DNA of 64,000 nucleotides from Chromohalobacter sp. 11-W (GTDB lineage Bacteria > Pseudomonadota > Gammaproteobacteria > Pseudomonadales > Halomonadaceae): assembly GCF_029889905.1 (NCBI RefSeq), contig NZ_JARANZ010000005.1:248001-312000 (forward strand), given 5' to 3'. Within the stretch, counting starts at the first letter, position 1. Each line of letters starts with the position of its first letter. Below the pieces are notes generated by a model. It was given only the letters and a program-made list of their open reading frames with translations. It made no database searches and was not told the DNA's origin. Of this stretch, positions 27,589 to 36,620 are shown piece after piece. A program made the translations under genes and the position numbers.

Positions 27589-30186
27589 TTACGTCCCAGC
27601 ATCGGCGTGCCGGCTCGGTGTCGGCCGCCTACGGCGTTGCAGCCAGACGACGAGTGCGAATACCGCCAGTCCCGGTATCCACATCCACTCCTTCGGCCAG
27701 CGCTCGACGGGCGCGCGAATCGACACGATCTCTTGATCGAAATCGAAGCCCAGTTTCTCCGCCTGGCTATTGAAATCGGTCATGTCGACCAACGTCTTGC
27801 CATCTTCCTGCATCAAGGTCAGGCCCAGGTTCTGCATACGCTCGCTACCGCTGTCTCCTTCCGGCGCCGGCACCAACATCACGAAACTGGTCGGTGACCC
27901 ATAGGCATCGAGACCGTCGACACGAACGCGCAGGTTGCTATCGTCATCGATGGCGCCTAATGCCTGCTCGAACTGCGCGGGAGGAATATCTCGATACGGG
28001 TCATGAATCATGTCCATCCAGAACCCCGGCCGGAACAGCGTGAAAGCCACCAACAGCAGCAGCAGACTCTCGTACCAACGGCTCCTCACCACCATATAGC
28101 CCTGCGTAGCGGCGGCGAAGATCAGCATCGCCCCCGTCGCCACCACGAAGATCAGTATGCCGTGCCACCAGTTCACATCGATCAACAGCAGATCGGTATT
28201 GAAAATGAACAGGAAGGGTAACGCCGCCGTACGCAAGCTGTAATAAAACGCCTGGAAACCGGTGCGAATGGGATCGCCCCCGGAAATCGCCGCAGCGGCG
28301 AACGAGGCCAGCCCCACCGGAGGCGTCACATCGGCCATGATGCCGAAATAGAAGACGAACAGATGCACCGCGATCAGCGGTACGATCAAGCCATTCTGCT
28401 CACCCAGTTGGACGATGACCGGTGCCAGCAGCGCGGAGACCACGATATAGTTAGCCGTGGTTGGCAGCCCCATGCCCAGAATAAGGCTCAACACTGCCGT
28501 CAGCATGAGCATCAGCAACAGATTGCCCATCGACAGCGTCTCGACCAAGCCTGCCAGCACCAGCCCCACCCCGGTCTGGGAGACGGCACCGACGATAATC
28601 CCCGCCGCCGCCGTGGCGATGCCGATACCGATCATGTTGCGCGCGCCATCGATCAAGCCTTCCCAAAGATCGACGACGCCACGCTTTGCTTCATTGCCTA
28701 GCGCGCCGCGGCCGCGGAAGAATGCCTCCAACGGACGCTGGGTCAGGATGATGACGATCATGAGCACGGTGGCCCAGAATGCCGAGAGCCCTGGCGACAA
28801 GCGCTCCACCATCAGGCACCACACCAGCACCACGACAGGCAGCAGAAAATAAAGCCCTACCATCACCGTGGGCCGCGTTTGCGGAAGTACTGAGATATCG
28901 CTATTGGCATCGTCCTTCTCGAGCTCGGGGTAGCGTGATCCTAGCTTGAGCAGCGCCACATAGATCACCGCCAGCCCCACGGCGGCCACCCACGGCATGG
29001 CCTCACCCAGCACCGGCTTGAGCCATCCCAGCCCGTAATACACGATCAGGGCCAAGGCCATGATCCCGACCAATCCGGTCAGGAAGCCGACGATTTTCTG
29101 AAGCCATGGACGGACGGGATTGCTGCTCTCGAGCCCGCGCATGTTGGCCTTGAGCGCCTCGAGGTGAACGATGTAGATCAGGGCTATATAAGAGATCAAC
29201 GCCGGCAGGAAGGCATGCTTGATGACTTCGACATACGAAATACCCACATACTCGACCATCAAGAAAGCCGCGGCCCCCATCACCGGCGGCATGATCTGAC
29301 CATTGACCGACGACGAGACCTCGACCGCACCGGCCTTGGTGGGACTAAAGCCAACGCGCTTCATCATGGGAATGGTAAAGGTACCGGTGGTCACGGTATT
29401 GGCAATCGAGGAGCCCGAAATAAGACCGGTCATGCCCGAGGCGACAACCGCCGCCTTGGCCGGACCGCCACGATAGTGGCCCAGCATCGAAAACGCCATC
29501 TTGATGAAATAATTGCCGGCCCCGGCCTTATCCAGCAAGGCACCGAACAATACGAACAGGAACACGAAGCTAGTCGATACGCCCAAGGCGATGCCGAACA
29601 CGCCTTGCGATGTTAGCCACTGATGATTGACAAGGCCATAAAGGCTCACCCCGCGATGCGCTAACATCCCCGGCATGTAGGGGCCTGCCAGTGAATAGAC
29701 GATGAACACGATCGCCACGATCATCAGCGGTGGTCCAAGCGCACGCCGCGTGGCTTCCAACAGCAGCAACAGACCGATCACACCGATGATGACGTCCTGC
29801 AGGATCGGCGCACCGGGGCGTTGCGCAAGTTGCTCGTAAAAGAAATACATGTAGGACGCCGCAAAGGCGCCTATCAATGCCAATCCCCAATCCAACAACG
29901 GCACTCTTCCGCGCGGTGAGCGCTTGAAGGCCGGATAAGACATGAAAGCCAGGAAGATGGCAAAGGCCAGATGGATGGAACGTGCCTCCGTGGCACTGAA
30001 CACCCCAAAGCCAAATACAAAGGGTAAGGGCGAAGCGATCCAGAGCTGGAACAACGACCAGATCGCCGCCACGCAAAGCAGCAGTTTGCCAACCGGCCCC
30101 GCGGGCTTGCGAGCCCCGGTCTCGTTGGCAGCCAGTTCTTCAAGCTCGGCTTCTCGCGTGGATGCCGTCGACTTATCGTCTTGCAT
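27589..30186 (-). CDS. TRAP transporter permease, fused 4TM/12TM
   Basis: The 865-residue membrane protein joins the small (DctQ) and large (DctM) TRAP subunits in one chain, as is usual with TAXI-type binding proteins. About 18 or more hydrophobic segments are visible. Family blocks include GASGMTGLISGSSIANTVTTGTFTIPMMKR-type text in the middle (VASGMTGLISGSSIANTV), SSVNGQIMPPVMGAAAFLM, and ILGMGLPTTANYIVVSAL. It is an Na+- or proton-driven importer of organic acids; the substrate is unknown. It follows the TAXI binding protein gene after a 161-base gap with a hairpin. The C-terminal 150 residues are a soluble, lower-conserved extension. Confidence 0.92.
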   Translation of the reverse strand: MQDDKSTASTREAELEELAANETGARKPAGPVGKLLLCVAAIWSLFQLWIASPLPFVFGFGVFSATEARSIHLAFAIFLAFMSYPAFKRSPRGRVPLLDWGLALIGAFAASYMYFFYEQLAQRPGAPILQDVIIGVIGLLLLLEATRRALGPPLMIVAIVFIVYSLAGPYMPGMLAHRGVSLYGLVNHQWLTSQGVFGIALGVSTSFVFLFVLFGALLDKAGAGNYFIKMAFSMLGHYRGGPAKAAVVASGMTGLISGSSIANTVTTGTFTIPMMKRVGFSPTKAGAVEVSSSVNGQIMPPVMGAAAFLMVEYVGISYVEVIKHAFLPALISYIALIYIVHLEALKANMRGLESSNPVRPWLQKIVGFLTGLVGIMALALIVYYGLGWLKPVLGEAMPWVAAVGLAVIYVALLKLGSRYPELEKDDANSDISVLPQTRPTVMVGLYFLLPVVVLVWCLMVERLSPGLSAFWATVLMIVIILTQRPLEAFFRGRGALGNEAKRGVVDLWEGLIDGARNMIGIGIATAAAGIIVGAVSQTGVGLVLAGLVETLSMGNLLLMLMLTAVLSLILGMGLPTTANYIVVSALLAPVIVQLGEQNGLIVPLIAVHLFVFYFGIMADVTPPVGLASFAAAAISGGDPIRTGFQAFYYSLRTAALPFLFIFNTDLLLIDVNWWHGILIFVVATGAMLIFAAATQGYMVVRSRWYESLLLLLVAFTLFRPGFWMDMIHDPYRDIPPAQFEQALGAIDDDSNLRVRVDGLDAYGSPTSFVMLVPAPEGDSGSERMQNLGLTLMQEDGKTLVDMTDFNSQAEKLGFDFDQEIVSIRAPVERWPKEWMWIPGLAVFALVVWLQRRRRPTPSRHADAGT

Positions 30187-30292
30187 ACTGTTGTCCCGGT
30201 GGTGTCGATCAGAGCGTGCTTCGCGTGCCCTGACCGACCAAAAAACACATCACAGTCGCTTGTTGCATTCGCCACCGCGTGGCCAGAACCAG

Positions 30293-30323
30293 CGATGCGC
30301 GGCGCCGAAGCGGCCGCGCATCG
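30293..30323 (-). promoter_or_regulatory. Hairpin between TAXI and permease genes
   Basis: An 11-bp perfect stem (CGATGCGCGGC/GCCGCGCATCG) with a 9-base loop lies in the 161-base gap of the operon. Such hairpins often lower downstream expression or protect the upstream binding-protein message; it has no T-run. Confidence 0.5.
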
Positions 30324-30347
30324 TCTAGCACGACATCAAGCTAACGC

Positions 30348-31325
30348 TTACAACCAACCACGCTCTTTATAATAGCGTTTGGCGCCTTCGTGCAGCGGCG
30401 CGGAGAGACCGTCGGAAATCATTTCTTCCGGTTCCAGGTTGGAGAAGGCCGGGTGCAGACGCTTGAAACGATCGAAGTTGTCGAACACCGCCTTGACCAC
30501 TTCGTAGACGACATCGTCATCCACTTTGGAAGAGGTCACGAAGGTGGCCTTGACGCCGAAGGTCTCGACGTCATCGTCATTGCCCTTGTACATGCCACCG
30601 GGAATGACCGACTTGGCGTAGTAGGGATATTCCTCGACCAAGCCATCCACCGCGTCGTCGTTCAGCGGGACGAGGTTGGCATCGACGGTCGTGGTCGCTT
30701 CCTGAATCGCACCATTGGGGTGGCCGACCACATACGCCATGGCATCAATGTTGTTATCTGCCAGCGCCGAGGCCATTTCGGAAGCACCCAACTCGGAGGC
30801 CAGCGAGAACACATCTTTGTCCCAGCCCTCGGCCTCCATCAGCACTTCCATGGTGGCGCGCTGGCCGGAACCCGGGTTGCCGATGTTGACGCGCTTACCC
30901 TTGAGGTCTTCGATGCCGTGGATGTCAGCATCCTTGCGCGCCAGAACGGTCAACGGCTCACCGTGCACGGAAAATACCGCACGCAGGTCTTCCATCGGCT
31001 GCTTGAAATCACCCTCGCCGTTGTAAGCACGATATTGCACGTCGGACTGCGCGACGCCCATGCTCAGTTCATCGGACTTGATGCCGTTGATGTTGGCCAC
31101 GCTGCCACCGGTAGACGGCGCGTTACAGCGGATGTTGGTGTCTTCCGAGTTGCGGTTGACCAGGCGGCAGATCGACTGTCCCACCACGTAGTAAACCCCT
31201 GTCTGCCCACCTGTCCCGATGGTGACGAAGCGCTCCTGATCTTGAGCCATCGCCGGCGTCGATAGCGCGGCGGCACCCAGCAGGGCCCCGGAGAATAACG
31301 CAGCGGTAAAGGCGTAACGTTTCAT
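30348..31325 (-). CDS. TAXI-family TRAP solute-binding protein
   Basis: The 325-residue protein has a Sec signal peptide (ending PAMAQD) and TAXI-family blocks: FVTIGTGGQTGVYYVVGQSICRLVN, STGGSVANINGI, VAQSDVQYRAY, LKGKRVNIGNPGSGQRATM and SVIPGGMYKGND. It should bind an organic acid in the periplasm and deliver it to the fused permease encoded next. Glutamate or other dicarboxylates are known for some family members, but the substrate here cannot be read from sequence. GAGG precedes ATG 31325. The 250-base region upstream is the probable promoter. Confidence 0.93.
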   Translation of the reverse strand: MKRYAFTAALFSGALLGAAALSTPAMAQDQERFVTIGTGGQTGVYYVVGQSICRLVNRNSEDTNIRCNAPSTGGSVANINGIKSDELSMGVAQSDVQYRAYNGEGDFKQPMEDLRAVFSVHGEPLTVLARKDADIHGIEDLKGKRVNIGNPGSGQRATMEVLMEAEGWDKDVFSLASELGASEMASALADNNIDAMAYVVGHPNGAIQEATTTVDANLVPLNDDAVDGLVEEYPYYAKSVIPGGMYKGNDDDVETFGVKATFVTSSKVDDDVVYEVVKAVFDNFDRFKRLHPAFSNLEPEEMISDGLSAPLHEGAKRYYKERGWL

Positions 31326-31575
31326 GCATGCACCTCTTTAACATTATTTTGACGAGCCGATCGCAAGGCCGAGGCCACGACCGGCAACAGGGAGCGACCG
31401 AAAAGCACCGCGAACGCAGTACACTCCAGCGCCTTCAATTCCCTTGCTCTCAGCTTAGGCAATATGTGCCAAAGCCGATAGCCGGCGGGCATGATAACCG
31501 CCCGTTGCGCCAACCGGAACAGACGTTTGCTATATCGAGCCCGTATTCGACCAACGTCTAACCCCATACCCGCAC

Positions 31576-32382
31576 CTATCCCGACAAGACGGTGAACAAC
31601 ATCTTGACCGACAACGCCATCAAGACAAACGCGAAGATGCGCTTGAGTGCGGACACGGGCAGACGGTGGGCGAGCCGAGCGCCCAGGGGTGCGGTGAAGA
31701 AGCTCACGCTCGACATCAGGATCACGGCCGGCCAGTAGACGAATCCCAGCGTCCCCACAGGCAACCCCGACTCTCCCCAGCCGTTGATCAGATAGCCGAC
31801 CGCGCCTGCCAGCGCGATTGGCAACCCCACTGCTGCGGATGTGCCGATCGCACGCCGCATGGAGACGTTGCACCAGGTGAGAAAAGGCACCGTCAACGAA
31901 CCGCCACCGATGGCGACCAAAGCGGAGATACCGCCGATGCCCAGCCCCACGCCCGAGACGCCCCAGGTACCCGGTAAGGTGCGCGACGGCTGGGGCTTGA
32001 GATTAATCAGCATCTGTAACGAGACGAAGGCCATGAAACAGGCAAAGAAGATGGCCAACCCCGACGTCGGCACGTGGGACGCCAGGAAGGTGCCCAGAAA
32101 CGTCCCCACTAGAATACCCGGCGTGATGGAGCGCACTACCGGCCACACTACCCCGCCGCGACGATGATGCGCGCGCAAGCTCGCCAGCGATGTGGGGACG
32201 ATGGCGGCCAGCGACGTCCCGAGCGCCACATGTACCAAGGTGTCATGCGGAAACCCCTGCAGGGCGAACAACGATGTCAGTATCGGCACCATGATGCCGC
32301 CACCGCCGACTCCCAACAGGCCGGCGAAGATACCCACTACACCGCCCAAGGCCAGATAAGCCAACCACCATATCGGATCCAC
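31576..32382 (-). CDS. TauE/SafE-family sulfite/organosulfonate exporter-like permease
   Basis: The 268-residue protein has about eight membrane segments in two halves. The glycine-rich motifs GIFAGLLGVGGGGIMVPIL and GIGGISALVAIGGGSLTVPFL mark the TauE/SafE (DUF81) family. Members move sulfite, sulfoacetate or other anions, but most are uncharacterised. The GTG at 32382 lies eight bases after AAGGAG and is preferred over the GTG at 32391, which overlaps that site. It is a neighbour of, but not clearly in an operon with, the TRAP operon. Confidence 0.88.
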   Translation of the reverse strand: MDPIWWLAYLALGGVVGIFAGLLGVGGGGIMVPILTSLFALQGFPHDTLVHVALGTSLAAIVPTSLASLRAHHRRGGVVWPVVRSITPGILVGTFLGTFLASHVPTSGLAIFFACFMAFVSLQMLINLKPQPSRTLPGTWGVSGVGLGIGGISALVAIGGGSLTVPFLTWCNVSMRRAIGTSAAVGLPIALAGAVGYLINGWGESGLPVGTLGFVYWPAVILMSSVSFFTAPLGARLAHRLPVSALKRIFAFVLMALSVKMLFTVLSG

Positions 32383-32445
32383 GTTGCTCACTCCTTGTCA
32401 TCGAACGTTCGACGCCACGTCAGCGCCGACAATCGGCCCGCCAGC

Positions 32446-32931
32446 CTAGCGCGGCGATAGTAAAGGCGCTATCGGAAGGCGATCACCCACCTCGATGCCG
32501 TGTCGACGGAAATAACCGGCATTGACTTCCAGGGCCGCGCGAAATGGAACCTCGGCCGCATAACTGGGGCACTCGGCACTGGAAGTGGCCTGGCACGGCT
32601 GCATGTGTCGGATGGCGCGCACCTCGCCCTCCGCACCTAAAAAAGCGATATCCAGCGGAATTCGCGTGCGATACATCCAGAACGCCGCCTCAGGAGGTTG
32701 TCGGCGTGGGTAGACGAATAGCATGCCGGCATCCGTTGCGAGCACGTCGCGCCCCATCAACCCCCGGGCACGCTCGTCGGCCTGCCTGGCCACTTCCACC
32801 GACAGCGTCTCGCCAGCAATTTCCAACGTGGCGCGCTCGAGCGTCGCGCGTTCCTCTCCGAATGCCGACACGAGTGTTAGCGCCCAAAGGCCCAACACTA
32901 TCCAGCTCGACACGTACAATGTCCGTTTCAT
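32446..32931 (-). CDS. DUF192 exported protein
   Basis: The 161-residue protein has an N-terminal hydrophobic signal (WIVLGLWALTLVSAFG) and a DUF192 domain with characteristic blocks ARGLMGRDVLA, GMLFVYP, AAFWMYRTRIPLDIAFL and ALEVNAGYF. The family has a known fold but no agreed function. AGGA precedes ATG 32931. It is divergent from the EamA transporter, with 71 bases between them. Confidence 0.88.
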   Translation of the reverse strand: MKRTLYVSSWIVLGLWALTLVSAFGEERATLERATLEIAGETLSVEVARQADERARGLMGRDVLATDAGMLFVYPRRQPPEAAFWMYRTRIPLDIAFLGAEGEVRAIRHMQPCQATSSAECPSYAAEVPFRAALEVNAGYFRRHGIEVGDRLPIAPLLSPR

Positions 32932-33002
32932 GCGCTATCCTCTTGCGTTCTATCGCCAAACGCGAATAGATACCTCAGCCTACGCAGCCACAAGGACATA
33001 CC

Positions 33003-33866
33003 GTGCCTCTTCGCGATCTTCTGATCGGCCTTTTAGTCATCGTCATCTGGGCCTTCAATATCATCGTCATCAAGGTCGGCGTGGACGACATGCCACCCCT
33101 GATGCTGATGACACTGCGCTTCATGCTGGTCGCCGCCTTGGTCGTCCCCTTCACACGCGTGACACGACGGCAACTGCCATGGCTGCTGGTGTTGTCGGTC
33201 ACCTTCGGCGGCCTGCATTTCCCGCTGCTGTTTCTAGGCCTGGGACAGGCCGAGGCCGGCACCGGCGCCTTGCTGGTGCAGATGGGGACGCCCTTTGCCA
33301 CCTTGCTCGCCGCTGTGTTCCTCAAGGAACGCCTCGACCTTCGCCGCCTGCTCGGCTTGTTGCTGGCCTTCTCCGGCGCCGTGGTACTCGCTGGCGGGCC
33401 GGCGCTGCCCAATGCCACGGCCACGTTGACGCTCTTGACCAGCGCCCTGGCCTGGGCGGTATCGACGTTGATCATCAAGCGTGCGCCGGCCATCTCGCCG
33501 CTGACGCTGGCCGGGTGGATCGCGCTATTCGCCATTCCCCAGGTCGCATTGGGCAGTTGGCTTTTCGAAACTCAGCACATGCAAGCGCTTCGCCAGGCCG
33601 GCTGGATCGGCTGGGGCGCGGTATTCTACACGGCGGTGATGTCGTCGATCATCGCCTATGGCTTGTGGTATTCACTGCTGCGTCGCCACCCGATCAACCG
33701 GGTCGTTCCGCTGACGTTGCTGATGCCGGTCATCGCCGTTTTTCTCGGCGTCTGGCTGCTCGGTGATGGCCTTGATAGTCACAAGCTGCTCGGTGGGGCG
33801 CTGGTCATCGCCGGGCTGGCGGTGATCAATCTGCCGGGAAGGTGGCGTACCCGCGCCGCGCCTTGA
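33003..33866 (+). CDS. EamA/DMT-family transporter
   Basis: The 287-residue protein has ten predicted membrane helices in two EamA repeats: the first begins LLIGLLVIVIWAFNIIVIKVG, the second LLTSALAWAVSTLIIKRA. PxxxxLLAAVFLKERLD is the usual motif at the end of the first repeat. It is probably a metabolite exporter, close to YdcZ/RhaT-type EamA proteins such as the amino acid exporter EamA; the substrate is unknown. AAGGACATACC precedes the GTG start at 33003. It converges on modC, with six bases between the stops. Confidence 0.9.
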   Translation: MPLRDLLIGLLVIVIWAFNIIVIKVGVDDMPPLMLMTLRFMLVAALVVPFTRVTRRQLPWLLVLSVTFGGLHFPLLFLGLGQAEAGTGALLVQMGTPFATLLAAVFLKERLDLRRLLGLLLAFSGAVVLAGGPALPNATATLTLLTSALAWAVSTLIIKRAPAISPLTLAGWIALFAIPQVALGSWLFETQHMQALRQAGWIGWGAVFYTAVMSSIIAYGLWYSLLRRHPINRVVPLTLLMPVIAVFLGVWLLGDGLDSHKLLGGALVIAGLAVINLPGRWRTRAAP

Positions 33867-33872
33867 GTACGC

Positions 33873-34967
33873 TCACATCACGATCACATCATGGCGGGAG
33901 ATCGTCACGCTACGCAGTCGCGCCTGCAGCGCTTGCCCCGCGCGCAGTCCCATTTGGCCAACGGCTTCGCGGGTGAGACGCGCCCGCAGCGCCTGTCCGC
34001 CGACGTCCAGCATTACCTCGACGAAGGGGCCATGGGCTTCGTCACCGATCTCGCGTAGCGTCGCCGGTATGCAGGCAAAATCCGGCAAAGGCGGCGTCCA
34101 TGAAGGCGCGATCCCGACATCGCGCGCCCGCAGGCGCAAACGCACCGTATCCCCCACCGCCCCCTCGAGACGCGCGACGCTCAACGTCTCGCCCTCGGCC
34201 ATGCCCGGCAGTACCAGACGCGTCAAGCAAAGCGCTTCATCATGCGCGACGATACGCGCCTCGAGCAACGAAGACGCCTCGAAACGCCCCGTACGCGGGC
34301 CCAGATCGAGGCGCGCAAACATCTCATCCACCGGCCCGCTGGCCATGACACGGCCCTCTTCTATCAATGCCACGCGATCGGCCAGGGCCCCGATTTCGCG
34401 CGTGTCATGACTGACGAAGAGAATCGGCACGCCAGTGTCGCGCGCCAAGCGCCGGATATAGTGCAGGAGCTCCTGCTTTCGCGCCCCATCCAACCCGGTA
34501 AGCGGCTCATCCATCAGCAGCATGCGCGGTCGCGACAATAGCGCCCGGCCGATGGCCACGCGCCGTGCCTCGCCTCCCGAAAGCAGCCCCGGCGTACGCG
34601 ATAGCAAATGGCCGATCCCCAACAGTTCGACAAGACCATCGAAATCCGCGCGCGCCGCGCGCGGCATACCGTAGCGCAAATTGCCACGCACCGAATAATG
34701 CGGAAACAGCCGTGCTTCCTGAAACACGATGCCCAGTTGGCGCCGATGGGGCGGTACCCAGAGGTGGCGCTGAGTATCCACCAGCCATGTATCGCCCAAC
34801 CGGATGGTACCTGTCTCCGGCGCCTCCAGGCCGGCGATCAAGCGAATCAGACTGCTCTTGCCGCTACCCGAGCGCCCGAACAACGCCGTGACGCCTTCCG
34901 CCGGCACCGCCAGTGAGGTATCGAGCGTGAAATCGCCCAACCGCTGAAAGACCTGCGCCTCAAGCAT
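33873..34967 (-). CDS. modC: Molybdate ABC transporter ATP-binding protein
   Basis: The 364-residue ATPase has Walker A GRSGSGKSSLIR, signature LLSGGEARRVAIGRAL, Walker B MLLMDEPLTGLD and a C-terminal TOBE/Mop domain that binds molybdate (ISLRDVGIAP-like RARDVGIAPS, then a second beta block). GGAGGGA precedes ATG 34967, and the gene overlaps the end of modB by eight bases. The order modA-modB-modC in one operon confirms the assignment. It energises molybdate uptake for the molybdoenzyme genes elsewhere, such as the YdeP-type enzyme in this window. Confidence 0.95.
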   Translation of the reverse strand: MLEAQVFQRLGDFTLDTSLAVPAEGVTALFGRSGSGKSSLIRLIAGLEAPETGTIRLGDTWLVDTQRHLWVPPHRRQLGIVFQEARLFPHYSVRGNLRYGMPRAARADFDGLVELLGIGHLLSRTPGLLSGGEARRVAIGRALLSRPRMLLMDEPLTGLDGARKQELLHYIRRLARDTGVPILFVSHDTREIGALADRVALIEEGRVMASGPVDEMFARLDLGPRTGRFEASSLLEARIVAHDEALCLTRLVLPGMAEGETLSVARLEGAVGDTVRLRLRARDVGIAPSWTPPLPDFACIPATLREIGDEAHGPFVEVMLDVGGQALRARLTREAVGQMGLRAGQALQARLRSVTISRHDVIVM

Positions 34968-35655
34968 GGCGTCCCTCCAGGCGTCGGCGTGCACGCCGCG
35001 CCAACCATTCCGACGCCACCAGCGCGATCAACGCCACGATCACCGAAATCACACACAGCCGCGCGGCGGCGGCCTCTTTTCCGGGCGTCTGCACCAGGCT
35101 GTAAAGCGCCAGTGGCAAGGTGCGCGTCTCACCGGGAATGTTGGAGGCGAAAGTAATCGTCGCGCCAAACTCGGACAGCGAGCGTGCGAATGCCAGCACG
35201 CTACCGGTCAGAAGGCCCGGCAATATCAGCGGCAGGGTCACCGTAAGAAAGGTCTTCCAGCGGCTCGCGCCTAGCGTGCGGGCCGCTTCCTCCAGCTTGC
35301 GGTCGACCGACTCCAATGACAGGCGCACGGCACGCACCAACAGCGGAAACGCCATCACTGCCCCGGCAAGCGCCGCCCCTTGCCAGGTAAAGGGCAGACT
35401 CACGCCAAGCGTTTCGTGCAACCAGTGACCCAGCGAGCCTTGTCGCCCCAGCGACACCAGCAGCAAATACCCCACCACTACCGGCGGCAGCACCAACGGC
35501 AAATGCACGATGCCATCGAGAAGTGTCTTGCCCGGGAAGTCGAAACGCGCCAACACGTAGGCCATGCCCAGCCCCGGCAACAGGATCACGGCCACCGCGA
35601 CACCGGAAACACGCAGACTCAGGGACAGCGCCTCCCATTCCAGCGGTGTCAGCAT
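34960..35655 (-). CDS. modB: Molybdate ABC transporter permease
   Basis: The 231-residue inner-membrane permease has the binding-protein-dependent transport signature EEAARTLGASRWKTFLTVTLPL, five to six membrane segments and the ModB-specific stretch SLSEFGATITFASNIPGETRTLPLALY-type text near residue 170. I chose ATG 35655, which overlaps the modA stop (TAATG); the frame extends 26 codons upstream inside modA without homology. It is translationally coupled to both modA and modC. Confidence 0.95.
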   Translation of the reverse strand: MLTPLEWEALSLSLRVSGVAVAVILLPGLGMAYVLARFDFPGKTLLDGIVHLPLVLPPVVVGYLLLVSLGRQGSLGHWLHETLGVSLPFTWQGAALAGAVMAFPLLVRAVRLSLESVDRKLEEAARTLGASRWKTFLTVTLPLILPGLLTGSVLAFARSLSEFGATITFASNIPGETRTLPLALYSLVQTPGKEAAAARLCVISVIVALIALVASEWLARRARRRLEGRHA

Positions 35656-36455
35656 TATGACGCGTCTTCCGCCGCCACGGTCGCAAAGCCAAAGCGTTGA
35701 AAGATCGCGGCCGCCTGACGGCCATCGAGCCAATCCGCCAGAGACTTGGCCGCATCACTCGGTGCGTCGCCGATCAATGCCATCGGATAGATAATCGGCT
35801 CATGGGACGCGTCCGGGAACAGGCCCAGCGTCTTGACCTTGTCGCTAGCCTCGGCATCGCTGGAATAGACGATACCCAACGGCGCCTCACCGCGCTCGAC
35901 CAGCGCCAAGGCACTGCGCACGTTGTCGGCACGCGCCAGCCGTGGCGCGAGCGCCTGCCACTGACCCAGCGATGTCAGCGCCTGCTTGGCATAGATACCC
36001 GCGGGGACATGCTCCGGGTTGCCGAGTGCCAGACGCCCGTCTCCCAATCGTTCGGCGATCGAGGCGGTCTCATCCGGTGTGAAACGAGCAAGATCGCTGT
36101 CCCGAGGCGCAATCAGCGCCAGGCGATTGCCCAGTACATCGTGGCGATGCGAGAGCGTGATCCCCTCCTGCGCGTCGAGCCAGTCCATCCAGCGCTCATT
36201 GGCCGAGAGATAAATGGCCGCCGGCGCACCATTGGCGATCTGCCGGGCCAACGTCGACGAGGCGGCGTAGACAGGCACGATCTCGACATCGTGATCGCGC
36301 CCGTAAGCATCAGCCAGCGCATCGACGGCATCGGTCAGCGAGGCCGCAGCGAAGACCTTGACGCGCTCACCCGCCAATGCCGAAAGACTTGCCATACCCA
36401 ACGACAGTGCCAGGGCATGAACGATACAAAGACGAACCAGCGGACGACGTGACAT
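35655..36455 (-). CDS. modA: Molybdate-binding periplasmic protein
   Basis: The 266-residue protein has a signal peptide ending near LSALAGE and the ModA core: VKVFAAASLTDAVDALA, ASSTLARQIANGAPAAIYLSAN, GNPEHVPAGIYAKQAL and the ligand-side EAPLGIVYSSDA. GGAG precedes ATG 36455; the frame continues 11 codons upstream. The product captures molybdate or tungstate for ModBC. A ModE operator is not evident in the short upstream region. Confidence 0.95.
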   Translation of the reverse strand: MSRRPLVRLCIVHALALSLGMASLSALAGERVKVFAAASLTDAVDALADAYGRDHDVEIVPVYAASSTLARQIANGAPAAIYLSANERWMDWLDAQEGITLSHRHDVLGNRLALIAPRDSDLARFTPDETASIAERLGDGRLALGNPEHVPAGIYAKQALTSLGQWQALAPRLARADNVRSALALVERGEAPLGIVYSSDAEASDKVKTLGLFPDASHEPIIYPMALIGDAPSDAAKSLADWLDGRQAAAIFQRFGFATVAAEDAS

Positions 36456-36571
36456 AGAACTCCGGGCCTGACGGCCTTCTTGATACACATGACAAGTGAA
36501 TTAGCTTACCGAAAATAGCATGCGCAATGGCAACAACCCAGACACTCGCTAGGCAGCCGTGCCGAACGCAA

Positions 36572-36595
36572 CAGGGAGGCCTCAAGGCCTCCCTG
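36572..36595 (-). terminator. Hairpin downstream of the TonB receptor gene
   Basis: A 10-bp perfect stem (CAGGGAGGCC/GGCCTCCCTG, loop TCAA in plus orientation) lies 26 bases after the receptor stop and before modA. T-richness after it is weak. Confidence 0.65.
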
Positions 36596-36620
36596 CACGA
36601 CGCGAGCGTTCATTCGCTGC

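Noticed and set aside
27378-27602. 75-codon N-terminal extension of the MOSC protein
   Set aside because: It crosses the terminator of the TRAP operon and lacks homology; GAGG before ATG 27377 supports the shorter protein.
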